Positions 1-6,343 of a DNA stretch of 10,301 bases are shown here, piece by piece. The position numbers and the translations under genes were made by a program. Every line of letters starts with the position of its first letter. Within the stretch, counting starts at the first letter, position 1. Below the pieces are notes generated by a model. It made no database searches, was not told the DNA's origin, and was given only the letters and a program-made list of their open reading frames with translations. The DNA is from an uncultured Opitutia bacterium (lineage in GTDB: Bacteria > Verrucomicrobiota > Verrucomicrobiia > Opitutales > UBA953), in the NCBI GenBank assembly GCA_903840235.1, contig CAIMFE010000140.1, positions 1 to 10,301 on the forward strand, written 5' to 3'.

Positions 1-1
1 A

Positions 2-2053
2 TCGATAAAGAACCGCATAAGCACACCTGCTCGCCAAGGAGATGCAGCCATCCGAGTGATTAATGACCAGGCCATCTTCCTTTGGGGTAATAATCCCGCG
101 GCAACGAGAATCGCCGTGGGGCGGTTTTGTGAGCAAGTTCTAGGCATTACCTTCTGCCAACCAGGAATTAAGGGGGCTGATTATTCCCAGTTAAAAGTAA
201 TTCCCGTTCCCGCCGGAGATTTATTTCAACCCGCTTTCTACTGGAGAGCCGTAGGAGGCATAACTAACGAAGTTTCTAAAGATTGGGCCTTTTCGGTCGG
301 CTACGGTAACTGCCCGGCATTCTCTCATAGTTTCCACAAAATATTTACGGAAAATGAATGGAAAATAGATCCGTCGTTATTTGCCGAAGACCAGCAAGGC
401 TACATTAAACCTACCGGTTACGGAACTGATGCTAATCCTAATTTAAATCACCCCCAAGCCGTTACAATCGCCAAGCAATATGCAGATGACTGGTTTAAAA
501 ATAATCCCGAAAGCACGTCTGTTGCAATGGGCTTAAATGATAGTATCATTTTTGATAAGAAAGTGGAGAGTGAAGGATGGTTTCGCAACCGTCCCGTAAG
601 AACTAATTATCTGATAAGTTTTCTAAATAAAGTCGCTGACGGAAGTTGGCTAAACCAAAGCAACCCCACTGATTTTAAGCGTACCTTTGGCACCCTTGCC
701 TACTTAGACACCTTAAAAGCGCCTACGATTAAAGTTCACGCCGATATTTTTCCTTGGGTCTGTGTTGATCGTATGGGTTACGCCAACGTAGAATTTGCCC
801 AGCAGGATATCGATAACTGCTTGGCATGGGTTAAGTCAGGTGCCAATCATGTCGGAGCCTATGACTATTGGTACGGAAACAGTTTCTGTATACCGCGGGC
901 TAATTTTACCGCCCAAGATAATAGTATCAAAAAAATCAACCAGGCAGGCGTGACTGGCTGGTATGCTGAATTATATCCCATCTGGGCGTTCGATGCTCCC
1001 AAGGCTTGGATGGGGGCAAAACTATTGGAAAACCCGGCGGCCGAAGCAGAGGTATTATTAAATCAATGGTTTCGAGCGGCTTACGGGCCGGCGGATAAAC
1101 CTATGCGCAGCGTTTTTAAAGTAATTGAAAGTGAATGGAATATAGTCTGCCAAACCCAGGGGAGAAACCAATGGATTTATGGAGCTTTTGAGGAGTCATC
1201 AGGGGAAATCTTAAGCGACAAAGCCATTGAAGAAATCGGGCAGAATCTGGCTAGCGCCGAAAATGAATTGGCGAAAATTAAAAACCCTAGCGAAAGAGAC
1301 AAAAGGTATCTTTGGCGAATGAATCAATTTAGAGACGCGTGGAATTTAGTCGTGGATTTTCGTGAAGTTGTGCGACTACGAAAAGTTCAACCATCGACCG
1401 CCGACGAAGCGCTGAGTGCTTTGGAAAAACTCGTGGCAGCTGAGCAATTACTGGATGAAGCACAAAGTCGTTTTAATTTCAAGTGGGGCACCATAAGTCA
1501 AAAAGTAAACTGGAGTCGATTTACTGCCACCAACCCCAGGGATAAATGGATTCAACTGATAAAACTTAAACCCGAGTTAAGTGATAAACTTTTACAGTGT
1601 GTACAGGATGACACTGTGGGCTTAAGTATTTTAAGTTGGGTCTGGGAAAGTAAAAAATCGCAGGTAAAAATTCTGAGTTCCGCCACGAGTACAGATTTAT
1701 TTCAAAAAAATTGGGTATTAGAAACTAGGCCATATAAAAACTCGGAGAAACAAGATAAGCCGGGCCTCATTGCCCTTAACAATCAAAGCGGATTGATGCG
1801 TCACACCGAAACTATTGGTGGAAAAAATTTGTTTAAATTTTCCATAAAACACAACCCAGTGGGCGGAAAAATTAAACTTTCGGTAACTTTCAAAGGACCG
1901 GATCAAAGTTTAACCCGCTCACAACAAATCAATGATTCACAGGAGTCCTTAACCGTACTATCGCCACCATGGACCGAACAGGTTGAATTTGGTGTGCAGT
2001 TTGGAAATGCTATAGATTTGCAGGCTTTAGAAATCAGTCAGTTAAAACCCTAG
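2..2053 (+). CDS. DUF4838-type glycosidase-like protein, 5' end outside window
   Basis: Large protein that I match to the DUF4838 family, a poorly characterised group related by architecture to family 67/20-type glycoside hydrolases. The frame is open to the left edge, and the residues before the first possible start (GTG at 56) already fit the family: a 'sugar-binding' N-terminal lobe ending in LWGNNPAATRIAVGRFCEQVLG, then QPGIKG and the PAFYWRA segment. I therefore treat the gene as 5' truncated; any signal peptide would be upstream. The middle (roughly residues 130-320 from the GTG) holds the barrel-like part, with ANHVGAYDYWYG as the clearest family-like block. The last ~100 residues look like a beta-rich, possibly carbohydrate-binding domain (GGKIKLSVTF). 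Stop is TAG at 2051-2053. Catalytic residues cannot be assigned. It lies 74 bases before a sugar transferase on the same strand, which suggests but does not prove a role in trimming or remodelling a glycan. Confidence 0.75.
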   Translation, partial: SIKNRISTPARQGDAAIRVINDQAIFLWGNNPAATRIAVGRFCEQVLGITFCQPGIKGADYSQLKVIPVPAGDLFQPAFYWRAVGGITNEVSKDWAFSVGYGNCPAFSHSFHKIFTENEWKIDPSLFAEDQQGYIKPTGYGTDANPNLNHPQAVTIAKQYADDWFKNNPESTSVAMGLNDSIIFDKKVESEGWFRNRPVRTNYLISFLNKVADGSWLNQSNPTDFKRTFGTLAYLDTLKAPTIKVHADIFPWVCVDRMGYANVEFAQQDIDNCLAWVKSGANHVGAYDYWYGNSFCIPRANFTAQDNSIKKINQAGVTGWYAELYPIWAFDAPKAWMGAKLLENPAAEAEVLLNQWFRAAYGPADKPMRSVFKVIESEWNIVCQTQGRNQWIYGAFEESSGEILSDKAIEEIGQNLASAENELAKIKNPSERDKRYLWRMNQFRDAWNLVVDFREVVRLRKVQPSTADEALSALEKLVAAEQLLDEAQSRFNFKWGTISQKVNWSRFTATNPRDKWIQLIKLKPELSDKLLQCVQDDTVGLSILSWVWESKKSQVKILSSATSTDLFQKNWVLETRPYKNSEKQDKPGLIALNNQSGLMRHTETIGGKNLFKFSIKHNPVGGKIKLSVTFKGPDQSLTRSQQINDSQESLTVLSPPWTEQVEFGVQFGNAIDLQALEISQLKP

Positions 2054-2127
2054 GTCACTTTCGGATAGTGATTAGAAAGGGATTGCCCTGAGTCTATTTC
2101 GTCTAAAGTTAATGTATCGTTATTCTA
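2054..2127 (+). other. Short intergenic gap before the sugar transferase
   Basis: This 74-base gap holds a small hairpin just after the stop codon (TCACT at 2055-2059 pairs with AGTGA at 2067-2071, 7-base loop) without a following T run. A TTGCCC at 2083-2088 resembles a -35 box, but no matching -10 box sits at the right distance. No purine-rich ribosome binding site is seen close to the ATG at 2128; AAAGGGA lies about 45 bases upstream, too far to serve. I cannot say whether the two flanking genes share a transcript. Confidence 0.3.
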
Positions 2128-2727
2128 ATGTATCCTTTTTTTAAAAGAGTCTTCGATGTCATTTTTTCCCTCGCTTGGCTTATCGGGTTCTCGCCTCTTT
2201 TGTTAGTCGTGGCCGTTCTCGTCCGTGTCAAACTCGGCTCGCCCATCTTCTTTATTCAAGAGCGACCCGGTAAAGACGCGAAACCCTTTCGGATGGTAAA
2301 GTTTCGGACCATGACCGATGCGCGCGACGATGCAGGCAATTTACTGTCGGATGAAGTCCGTCTCACCCCCTTTGGAAAATTTCTGCGATCAACCACGCTC
2401 GATGAGTTTCCGGAAATGTGGAATGTCTTGATTGGCGATATGAGTGTGGTCGGTACACGCCCACTCATGATGCGCTATTTACCCCGTTATAATGCTTTCC
2501 AGGCGCGGCGGATGGAAATGAAACCAGGAGTTACTGGTTGGGCCCAAGTCAATGGTCGGAATGCGATCAGTTGGGATGAGAAATTCTCCCTTGATGTTTG
2601 GTATATCGATAACAGCAGCTTTTGGTTAGATCTTAAAATCGTAGTGAAAACTTTTTTTGTCGTCATCAATCGTCGCAATATCAACTCCAGCAAGGCAGCA
2701 ACGATGGAAGAGTTTATGGGCAACTAA
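2128..2727 (+). CDS. Small monotopic phosphoglycosyl transferase (PglC/bacterial sugar transferase family)
   Basis: Transfers a sugar-1-phosphate from a UDP-sugar to undecaprenyl phosphate at the cytoplasmic membrane, the first committed step of many lipid-linked glycans. At 199 residues it is the minimal PglC-like form, without the extra N-terminal membrane domain of WcaJ/WbaP enzymes. One hydrophobic segment at about 11-32 contains Ser22-Pro23, the helix break of the re-entrant membrane helix. Next come QERPG (44-48), KFRTM (58-62), the catalytic Asp-Glu pair at 92-93 in TTLDEFPE, GTRPL (109-113) and PGVTGWAQVNGRN (133-145). All core motifs are present, so it should be active. The sugar cannot be predicted from these motifs. 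The ATG at 2128 fits the usual N-terminus (K-R-x-F-D), though no Shine-Dalgarno is evident. The body of the gene (2221-2580) is about 52% GC, clearly above the following 360 bases. The next gene, an acyltransferase remnant, starts 6 bases after its stop. Confidence 0.93.
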   Translation: MYPFFKRVFDVIFSLAWLIGFSPLLLVVAVLVRVKLGSPIFFIQERPGKDAKPFRMVKFRTMTDARDDAGNLLSDEVRLTPFGKFLRSTTLDEFPEMWNVLIGDMSVVGTRPLMMRYLPRYNAFQARRMEMKPGVTGWAQVNGRNAISWDEKFSLDVWYIDNSSFWLDLKIVVKTFFVVINRRNINSSKAATMEEFMGN

Positions 2728-2733
2728 AAGATA

Positions 2734-3015
2734 ATGGGAAATAAATTTCTACCTGCACTTGAATCAATCAGAGGCTTAGCCGCACTGTTCGTGGTCTGCT
2801 ATCATTGGAAAATTGCGGAAGTTGTGAGCAAAAATGGCTACCTAAGCGTGGATTTATTTTTCGTCATATCCGGTTATATAATAGCCAAACTTTATTTAGT
2901 TTTTCTGATTAAATTAGGATGCTTATTGGCTCTGTCTGAATTAACCTACCGATGGATCGAAAATCCCTGTCGGCTTTTTGTCAGAAACTATACCAATAAA
3001 AAAGCCGCTCAATAA
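2734..3015 (+). pseudogene. Acyltransferase-3 (OafA-like) remnant with in-frame internal deletion
   Basis: The 93-codon frame joins the two ends of an acyltransferase-3 protein. Residues 1-54 carry the family's N-terminus: LPALESIRGLAALFVVCYHW with the conserved Arg13 and the His24 typical of the acyl-transfer site, then GYLSVDLFFVISGYIIA. Residues 55-93 look like the last membrane helix and C-terminus, with SELTYRWIENPCRLF. Family members are normally about 330-400 residues with around ten membrane helices, so some 250-300 residues are missing, joined near base 2895 without breaking the frame. The intact enzyme would O-acylate a sugar of the glycan. With most helices gone, acyl transfer is very unlikely, hence pseudogene. 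The ATG follows the sugar transferase stop by 6 bases with a weak AAAAG ahead of it, so it is probably co-transcribed. The last codons (Lys-Lys-Ala-Ala-Gln-stop) form part of the terminator hairpin. An assembly artefact joining two reads is an alternative explanation for the deletion. Confidence 0.85.
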
Positions 3016-3024
3016 GCGGCTTTT
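3000..3024. terminator. Bidirectional intrinsic terminator between convergent transcription units
   Basis: A perfect 10-bp stem, AAAAGCCGCT (3000-3009) with AGCGGCTTTT (3015-3024), encloses a 5-base loop (CAATA). On the minus strand the GC-rich stem is followed by six T residues (complement of 2998-3003), a good intrinsic terminator starting about 20 bases after the dehydrogenase stop. On the plus strand only four T residues follow, all within the stem, so termination is probably weaker. It separates the + strand genes from the - strand operon. The plus-strand acyltransferase remnant is translated through the left arm and its TAA (3013-3015) lies in the loop. Confidence 0.88.
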
Positions 3025-3045
3025 AAAAAACGGTGTCACTAAACT

Positions 3046-4392
3046 TTACCCGCTAACACCAATACGCTGGAAATTGAGTTTGGGTGGGAGGGGTGCATCC
3101 ACGGGCACTATATTTCTTCCATCATAAATAAGGTTACAGTTTTTAAGTTGAGGGGCAAATTCCTGCCAATTAATTGAAGCGAACTCCGGCCACTCCGTTA
3201 AGATGGCTACTGCGTGGACACCGTTTATGGCCACAGCAATTGAGGAAGCTGATTTTAAATTCTCTGCTTTTTGTAAGCCCTTGGCAAATTCAGTGAAGTT
3301 TACCTTCGGGTCATAAGAAATAACTTTTAAGCCTGCCTGGAGTAAGTGCTGAACAATATCAATCGATGCCGATTCTCTAAAATCATTAGTTTCTTTCTTA
3401 AAAGCTAATCCTAAAATTGCTACGGTGCCATGGGGCGGGACGCTTTCAATAATTTTCTGAGCGAAGCGCTTCTTCTGCCACTCGTTAATCTCTATAACCT
3501 GCTGCCAATAATGTGCTACTTCAGGTAATGCATAAGACTCGCAAATATAGATAAGAGAGAGGACGTCTTTTTTAAAACACGATCCACCAAAACCCACCGA
3601 GGCCTTAAGAAATTTAGGGCCCACTCTGGAATCAGTACCAATGACTTTAGCCACTTCATCTATATTGGCCCCTGTTTTTTCACAGACGGCAGACATGGAA
3701 TTGATTGATGATACTCGCTGGGCGAGGAAGGCATTAGCGGCTAGTTTGGAAAGTTCTGCCGACCATAATCCCGTCGTAATAATTAAACGAGGATCTACCC
3801 ATTGGGCATAAATATCAACCAGGGCTTGCACGGCCTCACTATTTTCACCTCCGATTAATACCCTCTCAGGTTTTTCTAAATCTCGAATCGCGGTACCTTC
3901 AGCTAAAAATTCTGGATTAGATAGAATGTCGAATTTAGCTTGGCTATTATTATGCGTTAAAATCTCTTTTATTAATTCCGCTGTACGCACTGGCATCGTC
4001 GACTTTTCGATAACAATTTTTTGACCGCTGACATGTTGAGCAATAAAGCGCGCGCACGACTCAACATAGGATAAGTCGGAAGCCTTTCCGGCCCCCGGAC
4101 CGTGAGTTTTGGTAGGCGTATTTACGGAGATAAAAATGGCGTCAGCCTCTTTAAGTGCCTGCACACCATCAATATGGTTAAGGAATTTTAAATTTCTGCC
4201 ACGAGCTCTTTGGACAACTTCAGCTAACCCTGGTTCATAAACGGGCAAGGAACTAGAGTTCCAGGCAGCGATACGCACCTCGTTCATATCAATGACGGTT
4301 ACATCGACGTGCGGACACCGATCGGCGATTACTGCCATCGTGGGGCCACCGACATAACCCGCTCCGATACAAACTATTTTATTTATTTTCAT
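3046..4392 (-). CDS. ugd: UDP-glucose 6-dehydrogenase, animal-like type
   Basis: Oxidises UDP-glucose to UDP-glucuronate with two NAD+, in the cytoplasm. The 448 residues run: NAD-binding domain with GAGYVGGP (10-17), VNTPTKT near 90-96, EKST, then NPEFLAEGTAI with the catalytic Glu165, central helix domain with Lys216 in ELSKLAANAFLAQR, and FLKASVGFGGSCF with the nucleophile Cys272, then the UDP-binding C-terminal domain (AILGLAFKKETNDFRES, YDGRN). These motifs and the length match animal UGDH (human about 494 residues) far better than the E. coli Ugd type (about 388 residues, GTGYVGLS). The frame is open for 52 more codons upstream, but that stretch is antisense-free overlap with the decarboxylase gene and has no family similarity; the ATG at 4392 begins right at MKINKIVCIGAGYVGG. 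This ATG overlaps the upstream gene's end by 14 bases, suggesting translational coupling; a GAG lies about 10 bases before it. It is the last gene of the operon. Confidence 0.95.
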   Translation of the reverse strand: MKINKIVCIGAGYVGGPTMAVIADRCPHVDVTVIDMNEVRIAAWNSSSLPVYEPGLAEVVQRARGRNLKFLNHIDGVQALKEADAIFISVNTPTKTHGPGAGKASDLSYVESCARFIAQHVSGQKIVIEKSTMPVRTAELIKEILTHNNSQAKFDILSNPEFLAEGTAIRDLEKPERVLIGGENSEAVQALVDIYAQWVDPRLIITTGLWSAELSKLAANAFLAQRVSSINSMSAVCEKTGANIDEVAKVIGTDSRVGPKFLKASVGFGGSCFKKDVLSLIYICESYALPEVAHYWQQVIEINEWQKKRFAQKIIESVPPHGTVAILGLAFKKETNDFRESASIDIVQHLLQAGLKVISYDPKVNFTEFAKGLQKAENLKSASSIAVAINGVHAVAILTEWPEFASINWQEFAPQLKNCNLIYDGRNIVPVDAPLPPKLNFQRIGVSG

Positions 4393-5311
4393 TTTTAAAA
4401 TACTCGATGGTTTTAGAAAGACCTTCCGATAATTGGATCTTTGGCTCCCAACCCTGGAGGAATTTTTTTGCCTTAGTAATGTCGGGCTGACGTTGGCGAG
4501 GGTCATCAATTGGCATGGGCTGAAAGCTAAAGGGCTGATTTGAACCAATGAGACGCTGAACTTCCGCTGCTAACTCCAACATGGTGAATTCATTGGGGTT
4601 ACCTAAATTAATCGGACCCTGATTAGACGGGAGGGCAAGTACACGAATAAAGCCCTCAATCAAGTCATCGACAAAACAGAATGAACGGGTCTGTTGGCCT
4701 TTTCCATAAATGGTGATCGGGGTATTATTCATGGATTGAATAATAAAGTTGGTAACTACTCGACCATCATCGTCGCGCATAAATGGACCGTAGGTATTAA
4801 AAATACGGACTAATCTAGCATCCACGCGACCTAGGCGGGTAAAATCTGCGCAGAGAGTTTCGGCGGCACGCTTACCCTCATCGTAACAGGCACGCGGGCC
4901 AGTGGTATTCACATTTCCCAGATATGATTCAGTCTGCGGATGCACCAAGGGGTCTCCATAAATCTCTGAAGTAGAGGCGTGCAGCAGTAAGGCCTTGTGT
5001 CTTTCGGCATTTTCTAGGGCGTGTAATGTACCTAAAACCGAAATCTTTAATGTGTAGATGGGGTCTTTTTGATAATGGGGCGGCGAGGCGGGACAGGCTA
5101 AATTACAAACCACATCACAGGGTATATCATAAGCATTAATTACATCATGTTTGATGAATTTAAACTTCTCCCATTTCTTTAAAAGACTTATATTTTTCTC
5201 TGTGCCGGAATGATAATTATCTAATCCGATTACTTCATGGCCTTCTCGCAAAAGACGTAAGGCTAAATTAACACCTAGGAAACCGGCGGCACCTGTAATA
5301 AGATATTTCAT
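4379..5311 (-). CDS. uxs: UDP-glucuronate decarboxylase (UDP-xylose synthase)
   Basis: Converts UDP-glucuronate to UDP-xylose using tightly bound NAD+, the step directly after the dehydrogenase encoded next to it. It is a 310-residue extended short-chain dehydrogenase/reductase: GAAGFLG (7-13) binds NAD+; NLACPASPPHYQ (70-81) is a hallmark of the decarboxylase branch; STSE (113-116) carries the active-site Thr/Ser and Glu116; Tyr143 and Lys147 in CYDEGK form the catalytic pair; RIFNTYGP (169-176), DGRVV and QQTRSF with Arg209 complete the substrate site. These features distinguish it from UDP-glucose 4-epimerases and dTDP-glucose dehydratases. There is no bifunctional formyltransferase domain as in ArnA. 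The start overlaps the stop of the upstream glycosyltransferase as ATGA (5308-5311), and no separate ribosome binding site is seen, so it is probably translated by coupling. Its 3' end overlaps the dehydrogenase start by 14 bases. Confidence 0.95.
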   Translation of the reverse strand: MKYLITGAAGFLGVNLALRLLREGHEVIGLDNYHSGTEKNISLLKKWEKFKFIKHDVINAYDIPCDVVCNLACPASPPHYQKDPIYTLKISVLGTLHALENAERHKALLLHASTSEIYGDPLVHPQTESYLGNVNTTGPRACYDEGKRAAETLCADFTRLGRVDARLVRIFNTYGPFMRDDDGRVVTNFIIQSMNNTPITIYGKGQQTRSFCFVDDLIEGFIRVLALPSNQGPINLGNPNEFTMLELAAEVQRLIGSNQPFSFQPMPIDDPRQRQPDITKAKKFLQGWEPKIQLSEGLSKTIEYFKNENK

Positions 5312-6342
5312 GAGTTGCGATAAATAGCTGCTATGTTTTTAGAAAAAATGAGCGGACCGTGTGATTTAGCTAAGGTCGTTGAAACTTGCTGAGCAACTTT
5401 CAACTCATCTGAATTCATAGAAGTTAATTTTAGTAAAGCGGATTGTAAATCTTGTAAATCGCCCGCTTTAAAAATTTGCGCATTTTCAGGACAAGCGAAA
5501 TCATGCCGTGATCCAATGGCATCCGATAGCAAAAGCTGACAACCGGAAAGGGCTGCCTCATGAACGACTAAACCCCAAGCTTCACTGAGACTCGGTAAGG
5601 CAAAAATGCGCGCCTGTCTGTATATTTCGCCTAATTGCTCTGGCTGGGTAAAACTATTAACCTTAACGCGTGGATGGGCGGGCAGGAGTGATTGCTGTAC
5701 CCCACTGCCGTACATTACTAATTCCCAATCGGGTATTTTTTCGGAAATTTGGATAAACGCCTGCGCCAGTTGTAAGCACTGTTTTCTATGGATATATTGT
5801 CCAACGAAAATAATGCGACGCGGGCGTTCCGCAAGAGGTGCACCACTAAAAAATAACTGGGGATCAGCGCCATACATGCCTTCCCAAATATTTTCGTTTG
5901 GGATACCATACCAACGTGCCAGGCGCCGGGCTGATTTTCCTGGAACTAGCGCCATATCAAATAGTCTTCGTTTAAAAATCCTGAACCATAGTGCGCCCAG
6001 AAATTGCCTTAAGTCGCCGCGCCAATTATTATCCATGAGTAGACAAACTTTTCCCCCACGACTTTTCACCTCTTTACCCAAGGCAGAAAACGCAGGATAT
6101 GCCCAGCCCGACTGGAAATAAATATCAGGGACCGCTAATCCGAGTTCACTCCAAGTGACTGGCTGGCGGGCATCAACCCATCGAATCGACTGTCCTAGGG
6201 CCTCTTCAACACCTTGAATGGGCACAGAGGGGCGAGACCCAATAACTACACACGGTTGACCTACTTCAACAATAGCGGCGCGCAATAAGCGGGCGGCATA
6301 TTGAGGTAGTCCATTCCAGGAAAATGCAACGAGCGGTGCCAA
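5308..6342 (-). CDS. GT4-family glycosyltransferase
   Basis: Retaining GT-B glycosyltransferase that should transfer a sugar from a nucleotide donor to a growing lipid-linked glycan on the cytoplasmic face of the membrane. Of its 344 residues, the N-terminal acceptor lobe is divergent (SWNGLPQYAARLL at 8-20). The C-terminal donor lobe begins near 186 with IIFVGQYIHRKQ, the usual position of the phosphate-contacting basic residues, and contains ALPSLSEAWGLVVHEA with Glu254 and Glu262, the E-x7-E motif of GT4 enzymes. The start is unusual: no ATG or GTG is available near the upstream gene, and TTG at 6342 lies one base after the asparagine-synthase stop (TAA-A-TTG), which suggests coupled translation. 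Donor and acceptor are not predictable; UDP-xylose or UDP-glucuronate made by the next two genes are plausible donors by context only. Confidence 0.88.
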   Translation of the reverse strand: MAPLVAFSWNGLPQYAARLLRAAIVEVGQPCVVIGSRPSVPIQGVEEALGQSIRWVDARQPVTWSELGLAVPDIYFQSGWAYPAFSALGKEVKSRGGKVCLLMDNNWRGDLRQFLGALWFRIFKRRLFDMALVPGKSARRLARWYGIPNENIWEGMYGADPQLFFSGAPLAERPRRIIFVGQYIHRKQCLQLAQAFIQISEKIPDWELVMYGSGVQQSLLPAHPRVKVNSFTQPEQLGEIYRQARIFALPSLSEAWGLVVHEAALSGCQLLLSDAIGSRHDFACPENAQIFKAGDLQDLQSALLKLTSMNSDELKVAQQVSTTLAKSHGPLIFSKNIAAIYRNS

Positions 6343-6343
6343 T

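Noticed and set aside
56..58. GTG at 56 as the start of the DUF4838 gene
   Set aside because: The frame stays open to base 2 and the residues before it fit the family, so the true start is outside the window.
2055..2071. Hairpin after the DUF4838 stop as a terminator
   Set aside because: Only five base pairs and no T run follows.
2083..2126. Sigma-70-type promoter ahead of the sugar transferase
   Set aside because: TTGCCC resembles a -35 box, but candidate -10 boxes lie at 15 or 21 bases, so the match is not convincing.
4393..4548. Longer dehydrogenase starting at 4548
   Set aside because: The extra 52 residues lie over the decarboxylase gene in another frame and resemble no dehydrogenase N-terminus; the ATG at 4392 starts the family motif exactly.
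5606..6121. 171-codon + strand open frame opposite the GT4 gene
   Set aside because: Its product shows no recognisable family, is rich in Arg, Cys and Pro as expected for an antisense shadow, and the opposite strand codes a clear glycosyltransferase.
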